Positions 7,990 through 16,200 of a stretch of DNA of 64,000 nucleotides are shown here, in pieces. The stretch is taken from contig CAJKWK010000004.1 of NCBI GenBank assembly GCA_905203555.1, positions 29,806 through 93,805 on the forward strand. Reading direction: 5' to 3'. Source of the stretch: an uncultured Lachnospiraceae bacterium. Lineage in GTDB: Bacteria > Bacillota > Clostridia > Lachnospirales > Lachnospiraceae. Within the stretch, counting starts at the first letter, position 1. Every line of letters starts with the position of its first letter. The notes beneath the pieces were generated by a model. The model worked only from the letters and a program-made list of their open reading frames with translations, was not told where the DNA came from and searched no databases. The translations under genes were made by a program, and so were the position numbers.

Positions 7990-8604
7990 ATGAAATATAC
8001 AAAATTTAGAGATATTCCGCCGTTTACATCATCTGGCAGTTATCAGATCGACTGTAGCCCGGAATACCTTGTCGAATGGATAGAAAAAGAACAGGAAGAA
8101 ATGGGATTGGAATTAAATCCTGATTTTCAGCGTGGACATGTATGGACGGAACAGCAGCAGATTACGTTCCTTGAATATTTTTTACGAGGTGGTAAATCGG
8201 GTACGATTTTATATTTTAACTGTCCGTCATGGCATCACAATGTACCGGATGGAGCCTATAACGATTATGTGTGCGTAGACGGGTTACAGAGGATTACCGT
8301 TTTTCAGCGGTTTATTCGAAACGAGATTCCGGCTTTTGGTTCCTATTACCGCGAATACACGGACAGCATGAAGCTTCGATACACGATGAAGGTGAATGTG
8401 AATGATTTAAAAACAAAAGCAGAAGTATTGCAGTGGTATATTGAAATGAATGCCGGCGGGACACCGCACACTGATGAGGAAATTGAACGTGTAAAGGAGA
8501 TGCTGGCAAAAGATATCAATACGACTCTTCGAAAATTTGTGTTAAATGAAGAAATTCCATTTGAAGTGCGATTAAAAAATCGATCGCCATACACAATGAA
8601 TTAC
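7990..8604 (+). pseudogene. DUF262 (ParB/Srx-fold) protein, 5' part, interrupted by IS
   Basis: The N-terminal 180 residues are a compact DUF262 domain: NPDFQRGHVWT near residue 47, then DGLQRI and YIEMNAGGTPHT. DUF262 folds belong to the ParB/sulfiredoxin superfamily of nucleotide-dependent enzymes found in GmrSD-like restriction systems and phages. The frame now ends at 8613, 3 codons into an IS200/IS605-type element. Removing the insert so that TAC 8602-8604 meets TCT 10771 joins it in frame to a VbhA-antitoxin-like segment, giving about 265 residues. The start follows AAGGGAG. Confidence 0.75.
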
Positions 8605-8760
8605 CACGTCTGAAGCCGTAGGAAACTACGCCATCAGGCGTGGTTTCTGAAATAAGCTCCGATAAGTGGCTTATGGCTATTCACAAAGCCTTATCCCGTA
8701 GGGATTACGTTTAAGCAACAGTTCTTTTCCGTGCGATGCGTTTCTGTTTTGCATGACTGA
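8604..8760 (-). ncRNA. Probable omega RNA and right-end hairpin of tnpB
   Basis: TnpB nucleases use a guide RNA made from the tnpB 3' end through the right end into flanking DNA. On the minus strand this stretch holds several stem-loops (GGCTTATGGC region, then CCACGCCTGA...TCAGACGTGG) and ends at the insertion junction. The guide would be the flanking bases just below 8602. Boundaries are inferred, not mapped. Confidence 0.5.
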
Positions 8761-10186
8761 TCGATTTTGCTGCCGCTGTCTGGTTTCTGCGGTTCTGGCG
8801 GCAGCTTTCCAGATCCGGATGCCGGATGATCTCTGTTTTAGTCAGATCCGGCATTCCGTATGCAAACGCATCCGGAAATGCTTTCCGCAGGATATTGGCA
8901 GAACCGTTTATATCTGCATTGAGGATGATACCGTCTGCTGAACGGTACTGGCCCCTGCTGATCCGTTTTCCGGAAAAGCAGTAGGAGGGAGCATTTCCCT
9001 GCTGATAAACCGGAATGCTGTCGTCATCCAGGAAACTTGCCTTGGAGGTATAGCTTTCCTCCTGCTCAATCACACGGATCCCGTTCCACAAAGCAAGATA
9101 AGTGATCATGCTTCGCAACATGGCATGGGGAAGCTGGACAAACTCCTGGTTGTTTTTGCGGCCGAGCGTTACCTGTTGTTTCCAGCCTTTGTTCACACCC
9201 AGGACGATGGTGTCGATACGGTTTTCTACGCACCACGTCACAAGATGTTTCGCGTCTTTTAAAAACAGGTCACGGATCCGGTCATTCCGTTTGCTTGTTG
9301 CAGCATGATACTCCGGAGTCGGAATAAATTTCTTTCCGGTCTCCAGTGTCTGGATACTTACCAGTCTGGCAATGGTTTTGTTATAAAGCTGGTTTGCGGA
9401 TTTCGCCGTCCCTCCTTTATATAAGAGGGATGGAAGGCCGCAGTTATTGGTTACCGCCATCAGGTTTTCCACTCCGAAATCAACAGCGCAAATCCGGACG
9501 CTTTCTTTTTTGGCAGCCGGCAGTTCCTGATCGACTTCAAACTTAAAGGAGAACGCAAACCTTCCGTTATCCGGGGTGATCGTGACTTCCTTTAACCTTG
9601 CGTCCTGGAACGGTTCCCCGATACAGAGAGGTACCTTCTTAATAAACGGAAGTTCCGCATACCATTTCCCGTCTGCTCCGGTTTTAATCCGGCAGTCCTG
9701 GTTGGTAATGACGGCCGTACAGCATCCTCCCTTCCGTTTATACCCTGGAAGTTTCGGCTTTCCCGTAAATCCAGACGGATCCTGTGCGTAAACGCGGCAG
9801 GATTTCAGGAAGCTGAACATGTCCATGGCTGCCTGCTTTACGATATACTGGGCGGACTGTCTTGGAAGGCCGGCAGCGAAGTAGTCTGGATTTCCAGTCA
9901 GGAACAGGACATCATAAAGATACCCGCTTCCCAATACGGAGCGTCCCTTTGCGGGAAGCTGCCGTTTCTGTTTCATCAGCGGCAGGACATGGCGGATCTC
10001 CTCCATGACTTCCCGCTCGTTAGCGGTCCATTCATTCTCCGGTTTGGAGACAGCCGTAAACACCTGACGCTCACGGAACAGCGCCGCATTCGCCAGGTTA
10101 TTGGACAGGGAAGTAATGGTTTTGGCGTAATCAAACAGGGGATGACCTGGATTGATCATCACCTTCCTGGTACGCATGTACCCCAT
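8711..10186 (-). CDS. tnpB: TnpB RNA-guided nuclease of IS605-type element
   Basis: This 491-residue TnpB has RuvC catalytic motifs: Asp in ICAVDFGVENLMAV near residue 235, Glu in IEQEESYTSKAS near residue 378, and Asp in ADINGSANI near residue 427. The zinc-finger segment between the last two motifs lacks CXXC pairs. It has only a single Cys in SYCFSGKR, so the finger is degenerate, as in some TnpB subgroups. It would cut DNA lacking the element when guided by the omega RNA. The start follows AGGAGGCAACC. Confidence 0.9.
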   Translation of the reverse strand: MGYMRTRKVMINPGHPLFDYAKTITSLSNNLANAALFRERQVFTAVSKPENEWTANEREVMEEIRHVLPLMKQKRQLPAKGRSVLGSGYLYDVLFLTGNPDYFAAGLPRQSAQYIVKQAAMDMFSFLKSCRVYAQDPSGFTGKPKLPGYKRKGGCCTAVITNQDCRIKTGADGKWYAELPFIKKVPLCIGEPFQDARLKEVTITPDNGRFAFSFKFEVDQELPAAKKESVRICAVDFGVENLMAVTNNCGLPSLLYKGGTAKSANQLYNKTIARLVSIQTLETGKKFIPTPEYHAATSKRNDRIRDLFLKDAKHLVTWCVENRIDTIVLGVNKGWKQQVTLGRKNNQEFVQLPHAMLRSMITYLALWNGIRVIEQEESYTSKASFLDDDSIPVYQQGNAPSYCFSGKRISRGQYRSADGIILNADINGSANILRKAFPDAFAYGMPDLTKTEIIRHPDLESCRQNRRNQTAAAKSISHAKQKRIARKRTVA

Positions 10187-10210
10187 ATCGGTTGCCTCCT
10201 TTCTATTGTG

Positions 10211-10238
10211 TTGAAAAACTGGATTACTATGGTATAAT
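10211..10238 (+). promoter_or_regulatory. tnpA promoter (housekeeping type)
   Basis: TTGAAA (10211-10216), a 16-nt spacer and TATAAT (10233-10238). TATAATTATA is palindromic, so it may also serve tnpB on the other strand. Confidence 0.65.
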
Positions 10239-10283
10239 TATACTATAAACAGAAATCAGTTGCAACCATTTGGAGGGAGAAAT

Positions 10284-10697
10284 ATGAACTTATGTTCGGA
10301 AGGGTACTATAAGAACCGGCACAGTTGTTTCCTGATCCAGTACCATTTGGTACTGGTGACAAAGTACAGACATCCGGTCATTCAGGGGGAACTGGAAACC
10401 CGGTTAAAACAATACACCATGGATTATTTTAAGGAACGGGATCTCCCGATACAGGCCATGGAATGCATGCCGGATCACATCCATATCCTGTTTGACGGAA
10501 AACCAAACATGAACCTGGCAGAGTTTATTAACGCCTACAAATCGGCATCTTCCAGGCGGATGCGTGCGGAATACGCAGATACGTTGAAAGCGTATTACTG
10601 GAAGCCATATTTCTGGAGCATGAGTTATTTTATTGGAAGTGTCAGCGACCGTACAGCAGCCGGAGTCAAACAATATATCAACCAACAGAAAGAATAA
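10284..10697 (+). CDS. tnpA: TnpA Y1 transposase of IS200/IS605 family
   Basis: This single-strand DNA transposase acts by HUH/Y1 chemistry. The HUH motif is MPDHIHILF near residue 64 and the catalytic Tyr lies in GVKQYINQQ near the C-terminus. Length (137 residues) is normal. The start at 10284 is chosen because TTGGAGGGAG lies just upstream; an in-frame ATG at 10260 has no binding site. The gene looks intact, so the element may still be active. Confidence 0.92.
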   Translation: MNLCSEGYYKNRHSCFLIQYHLVLVTKYRHPVIQGELETRLKQYTMDYFKERDLPIQAMECMPDHIHILFDGKPNMNLAEFINAYKSASSRRMRAEYADTLKAYYWKPYFWSMSYFIGSVSDRTAAGVKQYINQQKE

Positions 10698-10770
10698 CAT
10701 CGGTATTCCTATGTTGCATTTTTGTTTTACGCATTCACCCACGCCTGATCCAGTGGGTCAGACGTGGTAC

Positions 10771-10950
10771 TCTGCGAAAATAATAGAAGAAAGTGTAAGT
10801 GAAGTCGCTACAACAATGTCCTTGGAAGGTATGAATTTGTCTGATGAAGAAAAGGATACACTTCGATTATATCTCTCCGGCAAAGTGTCTGGCGATGAGC
10901 TGAGGCAGAAAATTATGGAAAAGGTACAGCGTGAGCTACAAGATTCCTAA
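10771..10950 (+). pseudogene. VbhA-antitoxin-like segment, 3' part of the interrupted gene
   Basis: This frame has no start of its own after the IS. It reads AKIIEESVSEVATTMSLEGM then LSDEEKDTLRLYLSGKVSGD, the pattern of VbhA-family antitoxins, which restrain Fic AMPylating toxins. If the IS is removed precisely it is continuous with the DUF262 frame and includes an ATG (8596) that could also act as a start (MNYSAKIIEES...). Whether it was a fusion domain or a separate antitoxin start cannot be decided here, but no ribosome binding site precedes that ATG. Confidence 0.6.
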
Positions 10951-10972
10951 AAAATTTAACCCTTTATCATCC

Positions 10973-11003
10973 AGAGGAAGTCGTAATTGGCTTCCTCTTT
11001 TTA
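10973..11003 (+). terminator. Intrinsic terminator
   Basis: The AGAGGAAG / CTTCCTCT hairpin is followed by a T run. Confidence 0.8.
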
Positions 11004-11020
11004 TTTCTTTTCATCAAATT

Positions 11021-11037
11021 CCATAATTGTAGCGAAA
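11021..11037 (+). promoter_or_regulatory. CCATAATT-type promoter box
   Basis: CCATAATT at 11021-11028 is followed by GTAGCGAAAA, 18 nt after a terminator, with TTTTCATC upstream as in the boxes at 2133 and 5647. Confidence 0.65.
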
Positions 11038-11080
11038 ATATAATTAAGACATTTTTGAGAAAATGCGGAAAGGAAAAGAG

Positions 11081-12790
11081 ATGGTAAGGAAAAAAAATGC
11101 CGCACTTCAGACCGTACAGGATGTAGTGTGCGCAAATACAGGAATGTCTGTCGATGATTTATTAAATGACAGAACTCCATATCCGATTGAACAGCTTCAT
11201 CAGGCTGCTGAGCTAATCCGAGACGCAATCCAGGCAAAAAAAACAATCTATATTGCCGGCGATTATGACGTGGATGGTATCTGCGCTTCCAGTATACTGG
11301 AACTTGGTCTGCGCTGCGTACATGCCAAAACAGTTGTTCGACTTCCGAAGCGATTTTCAGAAGGATATGGATTAAAAAAGGAAACTGTGGAAGAATTTGA
11401 TGATAGCCAGCTTTTAATCACAGTAGATAATGGAATTACTGCCATGGACGCAATCCATCGGGCAAAAGAAAAAAAGATGACAGTGATTGTCACAGATCAC
11501 CATCTGCCTGTTTGGGATGAAGAAACAAAACTGCCTATTCTTCCAGAAGCTGATATCGTAATCGATCCCAATGCAATAAAGGACAGTGCTAAATTCAATG
11601 GATACTGCGGGGCAGGTTTAGCGTACCGTTTATGCCGGATGCTACTCGGCCCCAAACACTGGATGATGCCCAGGCTGCTGTCATTGGCGGCGATTGCGAC
11701 CGTGGCAGATTCTGTTCCTTTATTGTACGAAAACCGTTTAATTGTGAAATACGGTTTACAGACGATGGTTGACCGAAGAGGTAACACAAAGGGGTTGTAT
11801 GCTCTTTTATGCGAACTGGATCTGGATCGCTATATTACGGAAACGAATATCGGATTCAAACTGGCGCCAGCTCTGAATGCACCAGGAAGACTCCGAGATG
11901 ACGGAGCAATGGATGCGTTTAAACTTTTGACCTTTGAAGGACCTTATGCAGAAGCAAAAGAAATGGCGCAGGCGTTGCTGGAAGATAATAAAAAAAGAAA
12001 AGAATTGTCTGATACATGGACGCAGAAAATTATTGAGAAAATTGAAGAAAATCACATGGAGAGTGATTATCCTTTGGTTATTTATGAAAAAAATATTCCA
12101 GAGGGTATTATTGGTATTGTAGCAGGGCGTATTGCAGAAAAATTCCATTCTCCCTGCTTTTTACTCGGAGAAAGTTCCACTTCCGGTATTGCAAAAGGCT
12201 CCAGCCGCTCTGATGGTTTTTGTAATTTAAAAGAACTGTTAGATAGTAACAAGGACTGGCTGATTTCTTATGGAGGTCATGCGCCGGCAGCTGGATTAAA
12301 ACTTCATACGGGGGTGATTCCAGAATTTCGAAAAGCTTTGCTTCGTACACTGGAAGGACAGAGGTCAGAATTCATTGAAAAGAACGAATGTGACTTGTAC
12401 ATTAAAGCAAATCAAATTGAAGCAACAATCGAAGAATTACAAAAATATGCCCCCTATGGAGAGGGAAATCCAATGCCAGTCTTTTATCTGGAGGATTTAA
12501 CATTAGTGCCGATAGGGACAGAATATTATAAAACGATCTCCAACGGAAAAGGAGTGAAGTTATTATCACCTCAGTTGGAAGCAGTCAGTTTCGATGGTGC
12601 AGAAGAATATGAAAATCTGCACTATCCAAGACATGTATCGTTGCTCGGTACATTATCTGTCCATATTTTTATGGATAAGAAAAAAAACCAGATGGAATAT
12701 TCAAAAATATATCCTTCAAACTCTACAGTCAGAACATCTCCGCTTGCCAAAGCGCTTGCAAATAGGGCAGTCGGACGCTATCAAAATTAA
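11081..12790 (+). CDS. recJ: RecJ-like single-strand DNA exonuclease (DHH family)
   Basis: DHH/DHHA1 phosphoesterase of the RecJ type, which degrades single-stranded DNA 5' to 3' in repair and recombination. Motifs: AGDYDVDGICAS near residue 60, TVDNGI, VTDHHLP near residue 135 (the DHH triad), CGAGLAYRL, and the DHHA1 motif GGHAPAAGL near residue 400. The start at 11081 follows AAAGGAAAAGAG; an in-frame ATG at 11063 has no binding site. At 569 residues it is shorter than chromosomal RecJ, so it is probably an element-encoded paralogue. The 308-residue gene after it is co-transcribed. Confidence 0.88.
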   Translation: MVRKKNAALQTVQDVVCANTGMSVDDLLNDRTPYPIEQLHQAAELIRDAIQAKKTIYIAGDYDVDGICASSILELGLRCVHAKTVVRLPKRFSEGYGLKKETVEEFDDSQLLITVDNGITAMDAIHRAKEKKMTVIVTDHHLPVWDEETKLPILPEADIVIDPNAIKDSAKFNGYCGAGLAYRLCRMLLGPKHWMMPRLLSLAAIATVADSVPLLYENRLIVKYGLQTMVDRRGNTKGLYALLCELDLDRYITETNIGFKLAPALNAPGRLRDDGAMDAFKLLTFEGPYAEAKEMAQALLEDNKKRKELSDTWTQKIIEKIEENHMESDYPLVIYEKNIPEGIIGIVAGRIAEKFHSPCFLLGESSTSGIAKGSSRSDGFCNLKELLDSNKDWLISYGGHAPAAGLKLHTGVIPEFRKALLRTLEGQRSEFIEKNECDLYIKANQIEATIEELQKYAPYGEGNPMPVFYLEDLTLVPIGTEYYKTISNGKGVKLLSPQLEAVSFDGAEEYENLHYPRHVSLLGTLSVHIFMDKKKNQMEYSKIYPSNSTVRTSPLAKALANRAVGRYQN

Positions 12791-12808
12791 CAGCAGAGGA
12801 GTAGAATC

Positions 12809-13735
12809 ATGGAGGAAAGTAAGAACAAAAAATATGCGGGTCAGATCGCTGACATTGTCCGAACGGATAAGCGTCTGTCATTTACAGATCTTCTGCAAAA
12901 AGTAGAAGACCGGCATGACACGCCGTTTCTAAATATTTTTGCTCCGCAGTCCATTTACCTTGCTACACTGTTCACATTTAGTGAGCAGGAATCCGTCACA
13001 GCTAATATTCCACTCAAGGATATTCCGCTGATTGCACGAAAAACGGATTTTGCGGAAGAGCTGATTTTCCGGATGTCATCTGATGCGCAAATGATACAAG
13101 AAAACGAGGAAGATTGTCAGGATAAGCCAGATCCTGCTTTTTTGCCTCTGCGACTTGGAAAATTAGCAGGAAAAGCTCCGGGAGATTTACTACTGGAGTC
13201 GCCAAATGTAAATGAAACAGTGGCGGCTCTGAAATCGCAGATGGAATTTTTACAGAAGGGTGTACAAAAATATCCAAACAATCGTCAGGATATTCAATCC
13301 ATTGCACAAGCTCTCGATTACCACGCTATGGGAATTCTAAGTAGCTGTAAACCAAAAACGGTGCAGAAGGTAACACCTGCGACTTCTAAAACATATGTCA
13401 TTTATGAAACACCCGTCAAACACCAGAAACGAATGGAAGGTGGAAAAAATTTATGCTATTCCATTAAGGTTACTTGTGCTCCCGCAAAGAAATATCCGTA
13501 CCGCTTTGAGATTATGAACTGCTGGGCTCCTCTTGGGACTGCTAAAAATGGAATGAAGCCAGTGTTAATGGATCAAGCTACCGAAATCAATCGGAAAGAT
13601 ATTGATCTAACTGAGGAGGAATGGATTTATGCAGTGGATATTATGAAAAACAACCTTGCAGAGGCTAGGCATTTATGGTATCCGGAAATGAGAACATGCG
13701 ATGCAAGAAATCGCTGGCGTAACCGAAATCAGTAA
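12809..13735 (+). CDS. Hypothetical protein in recJ operon
   Basis: This 308-residue soluble protein starts 18 bp after recJ behind AGAGGAG and ends at a strong terminator, so it forms a two-gene operon with recJ. Residues 1-60 look helical, 60-130 acidic, and 190-300 a separate alpha/beta region (SKTYVIYETPVKHQKRM, YPYRFEIMNCWAPLG). No family is recognised. The context suggests a role in DNA metabolism, but nothing in the sequence shows this. Confidence 0.7.
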   Translation: MEESKNKKYAGQIADIVRTDKRLSFTDLLQKVEDRHDTPFLNIFAPQSIYLATLFTFSEQESVTANIPLKDIPLIARKTDFAEELIFRMSSDAQMIQENEEDCQDKPDPAFLPLRLGKLAGKAPGDLLLESPNVNETVAALKSQMEFLQKGVQKYPNNRQDIQSIAQALDYHAMGILSSCKPKTVQKVTPATSKTYVIYETPVKHQKRMEGGKNLCYSIKVTCAPAKKYPYRFEIMNCWAPLGTAKNGMKPVLMDQATEINRKDIDLTEEEWIYAVDIMKNNLAEARHLWYPEMRTCDARNRWRNRNQ

Positions 13736-13747
13736 CCCAAAAACCGC

Positions 13748-13779
13748 AAACCACGAGGAGAGATCCCCGTGGTTTTTTT
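13748..13779 (+). terminator. Intrinsic terminator
   Basis: The CCACGAGG / CCCCGTGG hairpin is followed by seven T. Confidence 0.85.
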
Positions 13780-13833
13780 GCTGCATCATACATATACAAT
13801 CCACTTACAGCAACTTTTCCACAGGATCCTCCT

Positions 13834-13851
13834 CCATAATTTTAAAGAAAA
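13834..13851 (+). promoter_or_regulatory. CCATAATT-type promoter box
   Basis: CCATAATT at 13834-13841 is followed by TTAAAGAAAA, 50 nt before the ATG at 13891. Confidence 0.6.
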
Positions 13852-13890
13852 AAAAGAGAAGGCATGGAGAAGCCTGAAAGGAGAGTATGT

Positions 13891-14430
13891 ATGCAGAACA
13901 ATTTTTTAATAGCATTGTGCGGACGTTCCGGTTCCGGAAAATCATCTGTTTCACAGGAATTAAAAGACAAGTACGACTGGAACTCAATCGAGTCTTATAC
14001 GACAAGACCAAAATGTACAGAAACGGAAAAGGGGCACATTTTTATTTCTGAAGAGGAATTTGATCGGATTCCAGAAAATAGCCGGATTGCATTTACCAAA
14101 TTTGATGGCTATCGTTACTGTACAACAGCAAAACAGGTGGAAAATGCGGAAATATATGTGGTGGATTTTCCAGGAGTACAAGAATTAAAGGAACGGTATC
14201 ATGGTAATAAAACGATTGCTGTAGTGTTCCTGGATGCTCCAAGGGATGTACTGGAAAACCGCATGCGGCAGCGCGGGGACCTACCCGAAAAGGTCCAGAA
14301 ACGGTTGGAAAACGATGATCGGATGTTTCAGGAAGAAGGTGTAGAAATTGACCTTCGCATTGATGCCAGAAAAAGTATCCAGGAAATCGCAAATACAATC
14401 GTAAATTACATCAAAACATACAATATCTGA
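13891..14430 (+). CDS. Guanylate-kinase-like P-loop kinase
   Basis: The P-loop GRSGSGKSS starts near residue 10, followed by YTTRPKCTETEKGHIF, the GMP-binding signature of guanylate kinases, and a lid region RQRGDLPEKVQKR. It would phosphorylate GMP or dGMP to the diphosphate. At 179 residues it is slightly shorter than chromosomal Gmk. The start at 13891 follows GAAAGGAGAG. With nrdD, nrdG and the HD hydrolase it forms a scattered nucleotide-supply set typical of large mobile elements. Confidence 0.8.
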   Translation: MQNNFLIALCGRSGSGKSSVSQELKDKYDWNSIESYTTRPKCTETEKGHIFISEEEFDRIPENSRIAFTKFDGYRYCTTAKQVENAEIYVVDFPGVQELKERYHGNKTIAVVFLDAPRDVLENRMRQRGDLPEKVQKRLENDDRMFQEEGVEIDLRIDARKSIQEIANTIVNYIKTYNI

Positions 14431-14437
14431 TCAGACG

Positions 14438-14466
14438 AAGAACCCAGCAATCTGCCGGGTTCTTTA
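14438..14466 (+). terminator. Intrinsic terminator
   Basis: AAGAACCCAGCA pairs with TGCCGGGTTCTT (one mismatch), followed by TT. Confidence 0.75.
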
Positions 14467-14517
14467 AGATTTCTAAGCGGGAATTCTCGGTCATTCAATG
14501 GCCGAGTAGTTGACTCA
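14467..14517 (+). repeat. IS605-right-end-like hairpin repeat, copy 1
   Basis: AAGCGGGAATTCTCGG, then TCATTCAATGGCCGAG and TAGTTGACTCAC. The hairpin CTCGGTCATT/AATGGCCGAG and the flanking GGGAATTC and GTAGTT bases recur in opposite orientation at 23545 and 33125, and partially at 25951. Confidence 0.6.
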
Positions 14518-15930
14518 CTATTTTTGTGGCTTGACGATTCCGTTAATCGAATTAAGCGGATAGCGCCAGGTACGGGATGAATCATCAGACCAGCAGGTGC
14601 CACCAAGACAAACAGACTGCCCGTCTTTAGAATATGAGCGTTTCTCGTTACGAAACTCCCCTATAAGGCTGTCAAAATGAGTGGTATTATATCTAAAACG
14701 AAGACGGTGCAGCCAATCCACAATCGGAGGCACGTGCTCATAAGGCACTACCATGGTAATATCTTTTTCATAAGTCCAATCGCGTTTGCCTACAAATCCT
14801 ACAGGAATCCTGTTTTCACTTGCAAACTGCCGAAAAGCAGTGAGTTTTTCCGGAGGACAGTTAAACGTATATACTGCAGGAACATGCTGTCCGATCCTTA
14901 TGTCAAAAAAGTCATCAAACAGCCGTTTTCCATATTCACGCTCCTCATCCGTAACTTGGCTTTTTAAATACATGTTTTTCCAATAACAAACAGCGCCATA
15001 ATCCAGACGATAAACTACAAGCATAGAATCATTCGCTCTGCTTTCATGAAATTCGTCCTTAAAAAAGGATGCGTACCACTGTCTCTCGTCACGGTCTGCT
15101 TTTGCGGTTTTTTTATCTACAAAATCACGTATGTACGGAATCCGCATCTGATCCAGCCCATGGCAGACAAAATCCAATTCATTCTTGTCGATAAACACAG
15201 AACTGCGCTTACTTCCGTAACATTCCTCCGAACGAAAAACTTTATCCCATCGGCTTGGGGAATCATAAAGCCGCTGCATGCGTTTTACATCGATGTCATG
15301 CGGAGAGTATCTGGAACAGGATGAAAAAGCCAGAAGCCCCGGTTTTCTGCCGTCTGGCCGTATAGGCCATTCCCAAACCGCATTATCCAGCAAATACTGT
15401 TTTTGCCGCATCTGAAACGAAAACTTTGCATGGTTATTGACAATTTCCGGATTGCTCGTAACATCGCGGAACGCATACAGGGTTTCTTTTGTATCAGGAG
15501 TCACCGTAATGTATTCCGGAATACCAAGTTTGTATTTCTGATATGCCCTGCATAACATTTCCATTAATTGAACGGAAGCAAATATTTCATCCGCCTGAAA
15601 TGGCATCGCTACTACAGAACATCCGGGACAGAGCATATCAATTCCATAGAGCTTGGGATCAAAGTAACCACATTTTTCCACCACTTTTTCGGGAAAAATA
15701 TGATCGAAAGCCTCCACAAATTCCCCAAACACAAGAGATTGATTCACTCCAAACACAAAGTAAATATTTGATTCCGCTACTATATATCGGGCAAAAAAAC
15801 CATATAATCCAACCTGACGCGGTAAATCCCGTAATCTGGGATCTTCATAAATAGCTTTAAAGATCGATTCGTCCAACTCAAATCCGTTTTCTTTCAATTC
15901 GTTTATCGTCATATCTTCAATCCGTTTCAT
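14518..15930 (-). CDS. Hypothetical protein, 470 aa
   Basis: A large soluble protein with no recognised family, signal peptide or membrane segment. Residues 90-110 include MLCPGCSVVAMPFQADE; the C-terminal third is rich in Arg and aromatic residues (RDWTYEKDITMVVPYEHVP). It is the only gene of its unit, driven by a box-containing promoter at 16031-16080, and ends against a hairpin repeat. It is convergent with the guanylate-kinase-like gene. Confidence 0.65.
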   Translation of the reverse strand: MKRIEDMTINELKENGFELDESIFKAIYEDPRLRDLPRQVGLYGFFARYIVAESNIYFVFGVNQSLVFGEFVEAFDHIFPEKVVEKCGYFDPKLYGIDMLCPGCSVVAMPFQADEIFASVQLMEMLCRAYQKYKLGIPEYITVTPDTKETLYAFRDVTSNPEIVNNHAKFSFQMRQKQYLLDNAVWEWPIRPDGRKPGLLAFSSCSRYSPHDIDVKRMQRLYDSPSRWDKVFRSEECYGSKRSSVFIDKNELDFVCHGLDQMRIPYIRDFVDKKTAKADRDERQWYASFFKDEFHESRANDSMLVVYRLDYGAVCYWKNMYLKSQVTDEEREYGKRLFDDFFDIRIGQHVPAVYTFNCPPEKLTAFRQFASENRIPVGFVGKRDWTYEKDITMVVPYEHVPPIVDWLHRLRFRYNTTHFDSLIGEFRNEKRSYSKDGQSVCLGGTCWSDDSSRTWRYPLNSINGIVKPQK

Positions 15931-16030
15931 AATTTAACACAGGAAATAGTGCGATTCCCGCTTCCTCCTTTCTTTTTTTTGCGTCGTTTGAGAGAGTCAT
16001 GATTAAACGATAGTTATTTTATTTTCTTTC

Positions 16031-16097
16031 ATTATACCGAAAAAACCTCATTGCAACAATGAAAAAATCTTGCGGATAAGAAAAAGCTATCTTTTTC
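16031..16097 (-). promoter_or_regulatory. CTTATCCGCA-box promoter (class A), gene at 15930
   Basis: On the minus strand: A-tract, T-tract, CTTATCCGCA (16080-16071), 11 nt, TTGTTG (16059-16054), 17 nt, TATAAT (16036-16031). Box to -10 is exactly 34 nt, as in five other units. Confidence 0.8.
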
Positions 16098-16165
16098 ATG
16101 CGTTTCCCTGTTAAGCCCTTCATACCACCCTCTGTCAGTTTTCGCCTTTTCCTGCAGTAATTGTT

Positions 16166-16183
16166 CCATAATTGTAAAAATAC
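16166..16183 (+). promoter_or_regulatory. CCATAATT-type promoter box
   Basis: CCATAATT at 16166-16173 lies 27 nt before the ATG at 16201. Here GTAAAAAT replaces the downstream GAAA. Confidence 0.6.
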
Positions 16184-16200
16184 ATGAAGGAGGAACTACC

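Larger units (their letters stand above)
8602..10770. mobile_element. IS200/IS605-family element with divergent tnpA and tnpB
   Basis: This insertion of about 2.17 kb carries tnpB (minus) and tnpA (plus) transcribed divergently, the classic IS605 arrangement. Subterminal hairpins mark both ends: a CCACGTCTGA/TCAGGCGTGG pair at 8604-8643 (right end, tnpB side) and CACGCCTGA/TCAGACGTG at 10740-10766 (left end). TAC occurs at both junctions and there is no other duplication, as expected for this family. It interrupts the DUF262 gene. Exact ends are uncertain by about 3 nt. Confidence 0.85.

Noticed and set aside
13805..14011. Minus-strand frame opposite the guanylate-kinase-like gene
   Set aside because: It is antisense to a clear P-loop protein and has no binding site or domain.
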